Source: an uncultured Treponema sp. (lineage in GTDB: Bacteria; Spirochaetota; Spirochaetia; Treponematales; Treponemataceae). Taken from it: a stretch of 64,000 nucleotides of DNA. This document shows, in pieces, positions 26,684 through 35,279 of the stretch. Within the stretch, counting starts at the first letter, position 1. Each line of letters starts with the position of its first letter. The translations under genes were made by a program, and so were the position numbers. The notes under the pieces are model-generated. The model did not search any database. It saw nothing but the letters and a program-made list of their open reading frames with translations, and was not told the DNA's origin. Location: positions 682,001 through 746,000 of the forward strand of contig CAMKEG010000001.1 of assembly GCA_946411505.1 (NCBI GenBank), given 5' to 3'.

Positions 26684-28900
26684 ATGAAAATCATAAAAAG
26701 AAACGGCGAAGAAGTTCAATATGACGTTCAAAAGATAGAAAACGCGATTCGCAAGGCCAACGAGACTGTCCCCGTGGCAGAGCGCTTGAGCGAAGACACG
26801 ATTCACAAAATCGGCGCCGAAATCACAAAGAACTTTGAGGAGCGCGGCCACGAGCCCAACGTCGAGGAAATCCAGGACTTGGTCGAAACAAAAATCATGG
26901 AAAACTCGGCCTACTCCATCGCAAAAAAATACATCACATACCGCTACCAGCACGCGCTTAACCGCAAGGAAAATTCAACCGACCAGCAAATTCTTTCCTT
27001 GCTTGAATGCAACAACGAGGACGTGAAGCAGGAAAACTCAAACAAAAATTCCACCGTCGTTTCCGTGCAGCGCGACTACATGGCCGGAGAAGTCAGCAAG
27101 GACATCACCAAGCGCTTTTTGCTTGACGAAGATTTGGTCAAGGCCCACGAGGAAGGCTTGATCCACTTTCACGACGCGGACTACTTTGCCCAGCACATGC
27201 ACAACTGCGACTTGGTCAATTTGGAGGACATGCTTCAAAACGGAACTGTCATCAGCGGAACAAAAATCGACCGCCCCCACTCCTTCTCCACCGCCTGCAA
27301 CATCGCGACGCAAATCATCGCGCAAGTGGCTTCGTGCCAGTACGGCGGACAGAGCATATCGCTGACCCACTTGGCGCCCTTTGTAGACGTGAGCCGAAAA
27401 AAGATTTCCGCCGAAGTGCGCGACATCGAGCAAAAGACCGGCATCAAATACACAAACGAGCAGTTTGACTACATCGTGCAAAAGCGCCTGAGCGACGAAA
27501 TCACTCGCGGCGTTCAGACGATTCAATACCAGGTAGTGACCTTGATGACGACAAACGGCCAGTCGCCCTTTGTCACGGTCTTTATGTACTTGAACGAAGC
27601 GGAGTCCGAGCAGGAAAAGGCGGACTTGGCGCTTGTAATAGAGGAAGTTTTGCGCCAGCGCTACAAGGGCGTCAAGAACGAAAGCGGCTATTGGGTCACG
27701 CCGGCCTTCCCAAAATTGATTTACGTTTTGGAAGAGGATAACATCGAGCCGGACTCTAAGTATTACTATTTGACGGAATTGGCCGCCAAGTGCACGGCGC
27801 GCCGCATGGTTCCCGACTACATTTCCGAAAAGAAAATGCTTGAGCTTAAGGTTGACGGCTCGGGGCGCGGAAACTGCTACCCCTGCATGGGCTGCCGCTC
27901 CTTCCTTACGCCCGACTCCACCGCAAACGGCTACGACAACGTGGCGGGCGCCAAAAACTGGCAGGCGGGAAAGTCAAAGTATTACGGCCGCTTCAACCAA
28001 GGCGTCGTAACGATCAACTTGGTTGACGTGGCATGTTCTTCAAACCGCGACCTCAACGCCTTTTGGAAAATATTCGACGAGCGCCTTGACTTGTGCTACC
28101 GCGCCTTGATGATCCGCCACAACCGCTTGATGGGAACAAAGAGCGACGTGGCGCCGATTCTTTGGCAAAACGGAGCCTTGGCGCGCCTTGCGAAGGGCGA
28201 GACAATCGACAAGCTTTTGATGAACGGATATTCGACAATCTCATTGGGCTACGCGGGCCTTTGCGAGTGCGTCCGCTACATGACAGGAAAGCCTCACACC
28301 GACCCAGACGCCACGCCATTCGCCCTTGAAGTGATGAAGCATATGAACGCGGCTTGCAAGGCTTGGAAAGAAAAGGAGCATATCGACTTTTCTTTGTACG
28401 GAACTCCGCTTGAGTCAACGACATACAAGTTCGCCAAGTGCCTTAAAAAGCGCTTTGGCGAAATCAAGGGCGTTACCGACAAGAACTACATCACAAACTC
28501 TTACCATGTCCACGTGACCGAGCAAATGGACGCCTTTACAAAGCTCACGTTTGAATCGCAGTTCCAGGTTCTTTCGCCCGGCGGAGCGGTAAGCTACGTT
28601 GAAGTTCCCAACATGGAAAACAACATTCCGGCCGTGATGGCGCTCTTAAAGCACATCTACGAGAACATCATGTACGCCGAGCTTAACACAAAGAGCGACT
28701 GCTGCCAAAAGTGCGGCTACACCGGCCAAATTCAAGTTGTCGCCGACCAAGACGGAAAGCTTGTTTGGGAATGCCCCAACTGCCAAAACCGCGACCAGAC
28801 CACGATGAACGTGGCTCGCCGAACTTGCGGCTACATCGGAACGCAGTATTGGAACCAGGGCCGAACGCAGGAAATCAAGGAGCGCGTCCTGCACTTGTAG
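26684..28900 (+). CDS. nrdD: Anaerobic ribonucleoside-triphosphate reductase (class III)
   Basis: 738 residues. An ATP-cone regulatory domain occupies residues 1-90 (MKIIKRNGEEVQYDVQKIEN), the catalytic barrel follows, and the C-terminus has a four-Cys zinc site (CCQKCGYTG and CPNCQN) and the glycyl-radical motif RRTCGYIGTQYW. It reduces NTPs to dNTPs under anaerobic conditions and needs NrdG to install its glycyl radical. The leader is about 100 nt with two NrdR boxes at the promoter; the ATG has no close ribosome-binding site (a GGGAGG lies about 50 bases upstream). Confidence 0.96.
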   Translation: MKIIKRNGEEVQYDVQKIENAIRKANETVPVAERLSEDTIHKIGAEITKNFEERGHEPNVEEIQDLVETKIMENSAYSIAKKYITYRYQHALNRKENSTDQQILSLLECNNEDVKQENSNKNSTVVSVQRDYMAGEVSKDITKRFLLDEDLVKAHEEGLIHFHDADYFAQHMHNCDLVNLEDMLQNGTVISGTKIDRPHSFSTACNIATQIIAQVASCQYGGQSISLTHLAPFVDVSRKKISAEVRDIEQKTGIKYTNEQFDYIVQKRLSDEITRGVQTIQYQVVTLMTTNGQSPFVTVFMYLNEAESEQEKADLALVIEEVLRQRYKGVKNESGYWVTPAFPKLIYVLEEDNIEPDSKYYYLTELAAKCTARRMVPDYISEKKMLELKVDGSGRGNCYPCMGCRSFLTPDSTANGYDNVAGAKNWQAGKSKYYGRFNQGVVTINLVDVACSSNRDLNAFWKIFDERLDLCYRALMIRHNRLMGTKSDVAPILWQNGALARLAKGETIDKLLMNGYSTISLGYAGLCECVRYMTGKPHTDPDATPFALEVMKHMNAACKAWKEKEHIDFSLYGTPLESTTYKFAKCLKKRFGEIKGVTDKNYITNSYHVHVTEQMDAFTKLTFESQFQVLSPGGAVSYVEVPNMENNIPAVMALLKHIYENIMYAELNTKSDCCQKCGYTGQIQVVADQDGKLVWECPNCQNRDQTTMNVARRTCGYIGTQYWNQGRTQEIKERVLHL

Positions 28901-28942
28901 TCAAGATGCGCTGACAACATTCGCGCATTTATAGTAAACCCA

Positions 28943-29022
28943 CGCGCCACGGATGGCGCGAGCCTTGTATTGAAAAACTTGTTCAGTTTTTGAAAAAAAC
29001 TGAAATTAAAAAAAATACAAGG
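28943..29022 (+). promoter_or_regulatory. Nested hairpins between nrdD and nrdG, outer stem covering the nrdG ribosome-binding site
   Basis: CGCGCC/GGCGCG (28943-28948 with 28955-28960) and TTCAGTTTTT/AAAAACTGAA (28982-28991 with 28995-29004) are local hairpins. CCTTGTATT (28963-28971) complements AATACAAGG (29014-29022), whose last bases are the start of the nrdG AAGGAGG, so the outer stem could hide the site. Confidence 0.45.
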
Positions 29023-29036
29023 AGGTATTTTTTTTA

Positions 29037-29558
29037 ATGTTCTACGGCGAGATAAAAAAGTTTGACATAGCCGACGGCGAAGGAGTGCGAGTGAGCGTTT
29101 TTGTAAGCGGTTGCAAAAACGCTTGCAAGGGCTGCTTCCAGCCGCAAACATGGGATTTTTCCTACGGTAAGGAATTTGGCCTTGACGCCTTGAACGAAAT
29201 TTTGGAAGCCTTGGACAAGCCATTTATCCAAGGCCTTTCCATCCTTGGCGGCGACCCTTTTGAGATTGAAAACCAAGCCGACGTTTTGGACCTTATAAAA
29301 GAGGTTCGCCAAAAGTTCCCAAAAAAAGACATTTGGTGCTGGACCGGCTACGTTTTGGAATCCGACTTGTTTCCCGACTACGGCCGCCGCCACACCGAGC
29401 ATACAGAACAGATTTTGCGCTCGATTGACGTTTTGGTTGACGGCCCCTTCATCGAAGAAAAAAAAGACTTGCAGCTGGCCTTCAGGGGTTCCTCCAACCA
29501 GCGCATAATCCGCATGAAAGACTTTTGGGCGGAACGCGACGACGACAAAAACAACTAG
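29037..29558 (+). CDS. nrdG: Anaerobic ribonucleotide reductase activating enzyme
   Basis: 173 residues. The radical SAM motif is GCKNACKGC (CxxxCxxC), followed by FEIENQADVLDLIK and a C-terminus like other NrdG proteins. It uses a 4Fe-4S cluster and S-adenosylmethionine to generate the glycyl radical on NrdD. AAGGAGG lies about 11 bases before the ATG and may be masked by the upstream stem. It is cotranscribed with nrdD across a 136-nt structured spacer. Confidence 0.94.
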   Translation: MFYGEIKKFDIADGEGVRVSVFVSGCKNACKGCFQPQTWDFSYGKEFGLDALNEILEALDKPFIQGLSILGGDPFEIENQADVLDLIKEVRQKFPKKDIWCWTGYVLESDLFPDYGRRHTEHTEQILRSIDVLVDGPFIEEKKDLQLAFRGSSNQRIIRMKDFWAERDDDKNN

Positions 29559-29587
29559 CAAGCCCATGAATGCGGCCGCCCAAAGAT

Positions 29588-30640
29588 TTAGAACACGAAA
29601 TCAACCTTCTTTACGTTCGATCCGTAAATCGTCTTAAAATCGTCGCGCATGGAGATGACGACGTAGCCGGATTCCTTCCATTTTTCGCCAAGCTTCAGAG
29701 CCTTGTCGCGGTTGGCGTGGTCGTCTTGGTCGTCGTCGGCGATCAGCATAAAGGCGCGTGACTTGTACTTTTGGTTTGAAAGGCAGTAGTTGTGCATGGC
29801 GCAGTCGCCGTCGCTGTTTCCAAAAGAGAGGACTGGAATCTTTCCGATTTCCTGCGCGATTTGCTTGACCTTGTTGGCCTTGACATTTTTTATGATAAGC
29901 TTGTCGGTTCTAAGAACTTTTTCGCCAACCGCGCTCGTGTAGTCCACACCTTCCGACTCCCCCTGCCCGCTTGTCTTTAAAAGAACGTCCATTCCGATGA
30001 CATATTCCGGCTCTATGCCGATGGAAGAAACCAAGGCGCGCGCGATAAAGCGGTCGCTGCCGGAAACCACATAAAAAGTAAAGCCCCTGCTTTTTAAATA
30101 GTCAAAGACTTCGAGCATAGGCTTGTAAAAAGACTGGGCGAACGTCATGCCGGTAAAACCGTTGGGGCGCTTTTTGGCGTATTCCTTTACGTAGGCGTCA
30201 AACTCTTCGACAGTCATGCCCGAATACGCTTTAGCGGCCGCGTTCGCGTGAACCAGCTCAAAATGCGGAGGAAGTTTTTTTCCGCTTCGGACAAAGTCGC
30301 GAATCGCGTTGGCCGCCGCGCGCTCGCTATCAGACGCTTTGTCTTTGTAAGAAGGGTCGTCAAGAATGCGGTATTCTAGAATGTTGTATTCAAAGTAGGT
30401 GGGATAGAGCTCGGCCAAAATCGTTCCGTCCATGTCAAAGGTGGCGATTCTGTCCTTTTGCGGAATGTAGTTGGCCGATTTTTCGTCGGTCACGTCCTCG
30501 ACAAATTCCACCAACGAATTAAGGGAATCGCAGTCGTTCCAATAAGTAAAAAACTTTTTGGCGCTTTTCTTGCAGCCGACAAAACACAGCGCAAACAGGG
30601 CAAAAAGCGCGACAACAAAAATCCTTTCGATTCTTTTCAT
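29588..30640 (-). CDS. HAD-superfamily lipoprotein phosphatase
   Basis: 350 residues. A signal peptide ends at CFVGC (lipobox), so the protein is lipid-anchored outside the cytoplasm. HAD motifs are present: FDMDGT (motif I, both Asp), YVVSGSDRF (motif II) and FGNSDGD (motif IV). The cap inserted after motif I is large, as in exported acid phosphatases. Substrate is unknown. I chose the ATG at 30640 (AGAGG five bases upstream) over a GTG two codons earlier. The promoter has TATAAT at 30681-30676 but no clear -35, and five palindromic iterons lie just upstream. Confidence 0.82.
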   Translation of the reverse strand: MKRIERIFVVALFALFALCFVGCKKSAKKFFTYWNDCDSLNSLVEFVEDVTDEKSANYIPQKDRIATFDMDGTILAELYPTYFEYNILEYRILDDPSYKDKASDSERAAANAIRDFVRSGKKLPPHFELVHANAAAKAYSGMTVEEFDAYVKEYAKKRPNGFTGMTFAQSFYKPMLEVFDYLKSRGFTFYVVSGSDRFIARALVSSIGIEPEYVIGMDVLLKTSGQGESEGVDYTSAVGEKVLRTDKLIIKNVKANKVKQIAQEIGKIPVLSFGNSDGDCAMHNYCLSNQKYKSRAFMLIADDDQDDHANRDKALKLGEKWKESGYVVISMRDDFKTIYGSNVKKVDFVF

Positions 30641-30675
30641 AAACACCTCTTTGATTGTTTGTAAAGACGCTTTTT

Positions 30676-30681
30676 ATTATA
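30676..30681 (-). promoter_or_regulatory. -10 element of the HAD lipoprotein gene
   Basis: Perfect TATAAT on the minus strand. The expected -35 position reads TGGCTT, a poor match, which would fit a promoter that depends on an activator bound at the iterons just upstream. Confidence 0.5.
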
Positions 30682-30713
30682 GCGCAGATGGGGCAAATAA
30701 GCCACAGAATTTT

Positions 30714-30823
30714 ACTCAGCGCGCTGAGAAATTTTACTCAGTGGACTGAGTATTTTTACTCAGCGGACTGAGTATTTTTACTCAATGGACTGAGTATTTT
30801 TACTCAATGGACTGAGTTAAAAT
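30714..30823. repeat. Five 22-bp palindromic iterons
   Basis: Units start at 30714, 30736, 30758, 30780 and 30802, exactly 22 bp apart. Each has a 16-bp palindromic core such as ACTCAGTGGACTGAGT followed by a T-rich 6-bp linker. The cores vary mainly at positions 6-7 (GT, GC, AT); the first is ACTCAGCGCGCTGAGA. They occupy about -45 to -155 relative to the HAD gene's predicted start and end 19 bp before the XRE regulator gene. The 22-bp period is near two helical turns, so bound dimers would line up on one face. Confidence 0.85.
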
Positions 30824-30841
30824 TTATGGCAAACAAAGAAA

Positions 30842-31192
30842 TTATTTTTGTGTGGTATTGTTAGCGTCCGCTTTTAATTCATCAAGCACGGCTGAGGCGG
30901 CGAAAGAAAAGGCCGCTTTTATTCTTTTTAGTTGGTCTTTTGAAAATTTGTCAGACTGTTCTTTTTTAAATTCAGTATTATCATCGCCGACGAACAAGAG
31001 TTCAGGCTTAATTTCCAAAACTTCCGCTATTTGCAAAATCAAGTCAAAAGAAGGCTTTGTAAGGCCGCACTCAATGTTGCCTATGGTTCCGTTTGAAACA
31101 TCGCAAGATTCCGCAAGTTGAGCCTGCGAAAGCCCCTTTTTCTTGCGGTAAAACTTCATATTTTCTATAAAACATTTATGGTAATCAGCCAT
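30842..31192 (-). CDS. Small XRE-family DNA-binding protein
   Basis: 116 residues. The helix-turn-helix spans about residues 8-68 (GLSQAQLAESCDVSNGTIGN, then KPSFDLILQIAEVL). The C-terminal 45 residues are a charged helix without a sensor domain. The gene reads toward the iteron array and the HAD lipoprotein gene, so it is a candidate for the iteron-binding factor. A TAAAAT lies six bases before its ATG and an inverted repeat TCATTTTAAATGA at 31198-31210 overlaps this, which may be its own operator. Confidence 0.8.
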   Translation of the reverse strand: MADYHKCFIENMKFYRKKKGLSQAQLAESCDVSNGTIGNIECGLTKPSFDLILQIAEVLEIKPELLFVGDDNTEFKKEQSDKFSKDQLKRIKAAFSFAASAVLDELKADANNTTQK

Positions 31193-31221
31193 GCGCTCAT
31201 TTTAAATGAAAATCTTTTCTA

Positions 31222-31250
31222 TTGATATAAATTATAAATGAGTGTATAAT
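31222..31250 (+). promoter_or_regulatory. Promoter of the zinc-ribbon gene cluster
   Basis: TTGATA (31222-31227), 17-nt spacer, TATAAT (31245-31250). The leader to the ATG at 31297 is about 40 nt and contains GGAGG. Confidence 0.7.
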
Positions 31251-31296
31251 AAAATCGTCGCTCAGTTATAGTGAGTGAGAAAAAATGGAGGCGATT

Positions 31297-31902
31297 ATGT
31301 TTTGTAAACATTGTGGAAACGAGCTTTCAAGTGATACAAAGTTTTGTACTAATTGTGGAAACGCTCAAACAAAGGCAAATACCGATACATTAAATGACAA
31401 TAACTCAAACGAATATTCAGACAAGTTCAATTTTCATAAATGGATTGTAGACAATGCATTGGACTCGTACGAACAAGTATTAAAAGCGGAGGACTTTGAC
31501 ACAGAAGACATTCTAATTGGTTTAACAGAATCAGACTTAGATAAAATCGAAGCTCTTAGCATTGGAGCAAAAAAGAAAATATTAAATGGAGTTCAGAAGC
31601 TTAGAAGCGAAACAGATATATACGCATCGAAAAAAGAGCTAACAGGCAAGGATGGAATACCAGATCGATGTCCAAAATGCGGTGAAATATGGGGAATGGC
31701 AAAAGAAAACTCTGGCGCGGGCAACACATTAGGAAAAGCATTGGTCGGGGGGCTTTTACTAGGCCCGCTGGGAGTAATCGGTGGCGCAGCATTCGGTAAC
31801 AAAACAACCGTCTATGTTTGCAACAAGTGCGGCTTCAAGAAAGAATATAAAAGCTCTTTGGCAAAAGAAGCCGCTTCAAACATAAAAAAAATATTCAAAT
31901 AA
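31297..31902 (+). CDS. Zinc-ribbon protein with SAM-like helical domain
   Basis: 201 residues. I chose the ATG at 31297, since the GGAGG ribosome-binding site sits inside the codons of an upstream ATG at 31285 and the MFCKHCGNE start matches two sibling genes. Residues 1-25 are a zinc ribbon (CKHCG...CTNCG). Residues about 45-105 resemble a sterile-alpha-motif helical bundle (KWIVDNALDSYEQVLKAEDF, ILIGLTESDLDKIEALSIG). A second CxxC pair (CPKCGEIW; CNKCGFKK) flanks a Gly-rich hydrophobic stretch. Function unknown; likely a protein-interaction scaffold. Confidence 0.7.
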   Translation: MFCKHCGNELSSDTKFCTNCGNAQTKANTDTLNDNNSNEYSDKFNFHKWIVDNALDSYEQVLKAEDFDTEDILIGLTESDLDKIEALSIGAKKKILNGVQKLRSETDIYASKKELTGKDGIPDRCPKCGEIWGMAKENSGAGNTLGKALVGGLLLGPLGVIGGAAFGNKTTVYVCNKCGFKKEYKSSLAKEAASNIKKIFK

Positions 31903-31918
31903 TTTTTCGGGAGAGATT

Positions 31919-32308
31919 ATGAAAAAGATTTTCACATTAGGTATTTTACTCACATTTTGCGCGCTTTCAACATTCGCCATTTCATTGGCTGATCTAATGC
32001 TAGTCGCCGATGACGGAACATTTTTAGGAACATTCGAGAGTGAATACTCTAAAAATTCCATCTACAATCAATACGGAACATATGGTACTCCTTATTCCGC
32101 AGAATCAATTTTCAACAAATACGGAAACTACGGCTCTGACTATTCCCAGTACAGTCCTTTTAACAAATACGCTAACAACGGCCCGTGGCTCATGGATAGA
32201 CGGGGCAACTACTATGGGAGGCTGTCGATAAACAAATATGCTCAAGGCGTTACAGATTACAGTTACAAACTAGCCTTTCAATTAAAAGCAATACGTGATT
32301 CGATGTAA
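31919..32308 (+). CDS. Small exported Tyr/Asn-rich repeat protein
   Basis: 129 residues with a cleavable signal peptide (KKIFTLGILLTFCALSTFA). The mature part contains near-repeats of the type SIYNQYGTYGTPYS, SIFNKYGNYGSDYS and SPFNKYANNGPW, then GNYYGRLSINKY. Similar short-repeat exported proteins occur in many Gram-negatives with no known role. GGGAGA precedes the ATG. It sits inside the zinc-ribbon cluster on the same strand. Confidence 0.7.
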   Translation: MKKIFTLGILLTFCALSTFAISLADLMLVADDGTFLGTFESEYSKNSIYNQYGTYGTPYSAESIFNKYGNYGSDYSQYSPFNKYANNGPWLMDRRGNYYGRLSINKYAQGVTDYSYKLAFQLKAIRDSM

Positions 32309-32336
32309 AAATTTGTTATAGCAGAGATTTAGAACT

Positions 32337-33782
32337 ATGTTTTGCAAACATTGTGGAAATGAAATAAAATCAGATGTAAAGTTCTGCACTAAGTGCGGTA
32401 AACAACTTCTGTACATCTCAAAAGTATTAACAGAAGAAAGTGAAAGCCAAGAAACATCAAAAAAGGTCTTCTGCAAATTCTGTGGAAATGAAACCAAAGC
32501 AAATATAAAATTTTGCCCAAAGTGCGGAAGAAAACAAATAGACAAGAACAATACAAAGACTGACTTAGCAAAAGAAGACAAGAAACAAAATCCTTCAAAC
32601 GCGACAAAAAAGCGCTTTTGTAAATTCTGTGGAAGCGCCGTCACTGCTGCCGCAAAATTCTGTCCAAAATGCGGAAAGGAAATCAGCGCTTTAAGAGGCG
32701 TAAAAGCCGCCGGATCACTCTCCCACTCGCAAGAAAACATCTTGATAAATAAAGATATATATGAATCGCAAAATAAGGTCCAGCACTCTGGCATACAACA
32801 AAATGCCGCGATTAAAACAGACGATGAAAAATTTGGCGTTAAGAATCTTTTCTCTCAAGTGTTCAAAATCCATACATCAAAAGAACGTGACGAAATTATG
32901 CGCGCAGGTTTATACACAGATGAAAATACAGAAAACATAAAAATCACGCCAAATCAATTCCAACCTTGGCTTTATTCAAGAGTATTAATAATACTACTTG
33001 TCGTTTTTTGCATATTTGAAATTTGTCTTTTAGGTTTTGGAAATTCAAATGTAATGCCAGGCGTTATGTTGATTGGCTCCTTGATGCTTCCATTCTCCAT
33101 TCTTACATTATATTTTGAATTGAACATTTACAGAGATATAAGCTTTTACAAGACAATCGGCATTTTCCTCTTAGGCGGAGCGCTTTCACTTTTATTCACA
33201 CTGCTGTTGTATGAAATAATTCCAAATTCAAGTGAATTTAATATCATAGGCGCATCGCTGATTAGCATAACAGAAGAACTTGGAAAAGCGGTTATTGTAA
33301 TAATGTTATTGAGGAATTCAAAAAAAGCGACCATTCTCCAAGGGCTCTTGATAGGCGGAGCGATAGGTTGCGGTTTTGCTGTTTTTGAAAGCGCAGGCTA
33401 CGCCTTCAATGCTTATTTGGAAACTCACGATTTAAACACACGCGCAGACATTGTAAACAATTACATTCTTCCTTGGTATGCGCAAAAATATGGATACGCA
33501 GATGACATCGGTTCAATGAATTTTAATATTCTCCTACGTTCTATTTTGTCTTTTGGAGGACACACCGCTTGGGCGGCCATAACTGGGGCGGCTTATGCAA
33601 AGACAAAGAAAATAGATTTTGATTTTATAAAACTTTTTTCGATTTGCTTTGTACTCCATGCGATATGGGACACCGTCACACCAGCAGTTTATTTGAAAAT
33701 GACTTGTCTTTGTCTAGCAGCTTGGCATGTAATTATAAGGCAGATTTCAAACTTTATAGAAGAGAATAAATTTAAGGAGTAA
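32337..33782 (+). CDS. Triple zinc-ribbon PrsW-type membrane protease
   Basis: 481 residues. Three zinc ribbons fill residues 1-120 (each CKxCG...CxKCG). After a linker, about eight membrane helices carry the PrsW pattern: ITEELGKA, AIGCGFAVFESAGYAF, GGHTAWAAITGAAY and FVLHAIWD, supplying the conserved Glu-Glu, Glu and His residues. PrsW in Bacillus cleaves an anti-sigma factor at site 1; these proteins belong to the CPBP/type II CAAX protease superfamily. The substrate here is unknown. The zinc-ribbon fusion is common in uncharacterised bacterial PrsW homologues. Confidence 0.78.
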   Translation: MFCKHCGNEIKSDVKFCTKCGKQLLYISKVLTEESESQETSKKVFCKFCGNETKANIKFCPKCGRKQIDKNNTKTDLAKEDKKQNPSNATKKRFCKFCGSAVTAAAKFCPKCGKEISALRGVKAAGSLSHSQENILINKDIYESQNKVQHSGIQQNAAIKTDDEKFGVKNLFSQVFKIHTSKERDEIMRAGLYTDENTENIKITPNQFQPWLYSRVLIILLVVFCIFEICLLGFGNSNVMPGVMLIGSLMLPFSILTLYFELNIYRDISFYKTIGIFLLGGALSLLFTLLLYEIIPNSSEFNIIGASLISITEELGKAVIVIMLLRNSKKATILQGLLIGGAIGCGFAVFESAGYAFNAYLETHDLNTRADIVNNYILPWYAQKYGYADDIGSMNFNILLRSILSFGGHTAWAAITGAAYAKTKKIDFDFIKLFSICFVLHAIWDTVTPAVYLKMTCLCLAAWHVIIRQISNFIEENKFKE

Positions 33783-33787
33783 AATTT

Positions 33788-34507
33788 ATGTTTTGTGTTC
33801 ATTGCGGAAACAAATTAGACGATGACGCGGCATTTTGTTCCAACTGCGGAAAAAATGCCACTGAAAAAGCCACAAAAGAAGAAATCAAATTCTGCAAAAA
33901 ATGTGGCGCAGAATTAGAAGCGGATTCTGTTTTTTGCGCAAACTGCGGGAATAAAATTTGGGAAAAAGAAGTTGAACAGGCACAAGAGTCCGCAAAGGAA
34001 GAAACAACCAAAACAGAAACGATTAAAGAGCAAGAACAGAATACAGAACAAATAGAAGAAATCGTATCAAACACAGAGACAAAAAAAGAGCAAAACAATG
34101 TTGTAGAAATGAGAAAAGCGGAACCAGTTGTTGAACAATTCTCCATTGTAGAAACAGCGCCTATAGAAGAAGGAACAAAAGAAGACGGTATTTTAGAAAT
34201 TGAAAGCTCGGCTGAAGAATACAAGGGCATTTTTGTAGATGGAAAACGCTTTGTATATAAAGACAATCCAAAAGACTTGCTATGCCCTGTTTGCCATAAA
34301 CCTGTGGAAAGCTCAAAATCACGTTGCTGGAATTGCAATATTGCTTTTGTAATTACAGACAGAAAGGATAATGTTAATAACATTTCCACGGTTAATAATC
34401 CAAGCAACAAAACGGAAGAAGAGAAAGAAACGCCCGGTGGTTATGGACCATTAATTGCGGTTTCTATTATAGCATTCATTATTTTATGCATAGCACTTGC
34501 ATATTAA
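33788..34507 (+). CDS. Double zinc-ribbon protein with C-terminal membrane anchor
   Basis: 239 residues. Two zinc ribbons at the N-terminus (CVHCG...CSNCG; CKKCG...CANCG), a long Glu/Thr-rich disordered linker (about 60-140), a third Cys pair set (CPVCHKP and CWNCNIAF) and one C-terminal membrane helix (LIAVSIIAFIILCIALAY). It is tail-anchored, so the zinc ribbons face the cytoplasm. AAGGAG precedes the ATG six bases after the PrsW-type gene. Role unknown; probably works with the neighbouring zinc-ribbon proteins. Confidence 0.7.
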   Translation: MFCVHCGNKLDDDAAFCSNCGKNATEKATKEEIKFCKKCGAELEADSVFCANCGNKIWEKEVEQAQESAKEETTKTETIKEQEQNTEQIEEIVSNTETKKEQNNVVEMRKAEPVVEQFSIVETAPIEEGTKEDGILEIESSAEEYKGIFVDGKRFVYKDNPKDLLCPVCHKPVESSKSRCWNCNIAFVITDRKDNVNNISTVNNPSNKTEEEKETPGGYGPLIAVSIIAFIILCIALAY

Positions 34508-34526
34508 TAATAGGATACAAGCAAAA

Positions 34527-35261
34527 ATGCCTAAAACATTTGATGATTCCAAATATTTCGAAAAAGTATTCGATTCAAATAAAATAGATAAAACGACTTA
34601 CAAAAAAATGAAAAGTGCATTTAAGTTGGCCCACGATGTTAGAAAATTTGAAATTGAACTCTTTTGGAAAAGAGGGACATACTTTTGGGCGTTTATTCTT
34701 GGCTCATTCACGGCTTATTTTGTAACATTTGACAAAATCTTAGGCAAACAAAGATTTTGTTATTCCAGCCTTATGGCATTTTCTCCTCTTGCTAAAAGTG
34801 TTCTTCTAATATTGGCTTGTTTGATTTTTATATTTTGCCTGTCATGGGTTTTTGTAAACAAAGGCTCAAAATTTTGGCAGAAAAACTGGGAAGCGCATAT
34901 TGATGTAATGGAAGATATTTTTTCAGGCAAAATTTACAAAACAATTTTAAACACAAAAACAGATGTTTTCTCAGATAAAGCATGGAAGAAAGACGCTTAT
35001 GACTATTCTGTCACAAAGATAACTACGGTGAGCTCAATAATCCTTATGACACTTTCATTCTGTCTTTCCATTTTTCATGCGATTCTTTTCTTTACAAGTT
35101 TTTTCAATGACTCATGGTTTCATGAATTGAACGGTATAGTATTATTGTCTATAGGAATTTTTATAATCCTCTGTTTTTTTTACGCTTCTTTAAAACTTTC
35201 AGAATGCAAGGGGAATCTTGATGAAAGCAAAAAAGAAGAAAAGTGGCGCCAAAGATCATAA
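34527..35261 (+). CDS. Four-helix membrane protein, possibly RipA family
   Basis: 244 residues. Four hydrophobic helices in two pairs, separated by a cytoplasmic segment containing NKGSKFWQKNWEAHIDVMED and GKIYKTIL. That segment resembles the RipA family of octameric membrane proteins first described in Francisella, but I am not certain. I chose the ATG at 34527 (AGGA upstream) over a TTG at 34497 that lies in the previous gene. It is the fifth gene of the AT-rich cluster. Confidence 0.55.
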   Translation: MPKTFDDSKYFEKVFDSNKIDKTTYKKMKSAFKLAHDVRKFEIELFWKRGTYFWAFILGSFTAYFVTFDKILGKQRFCYSSLMAFSPLAKSVLLILACLIFIFCLSWVFVNKGSKFWQKNWEAHIDVMEDIFSGKIYKTILNTKTDVFSDKAWKKDAYDYSVTKITTVSSIILMTLSFCLSIFHAILFFTSFFNDSWFHELNGIVLLSIGIFIILCFFYASLKLSECKGNLDESKKEEKWRQRS

Positions 35262-35279
35262 AACAATATTAAAAATAAA

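Noticed and set aside
30714..30823. CRISPR array
   Set aside because: Spacing is 22 bp with only a 6-bp constant linker; there are no variable spacers and no cas genes.
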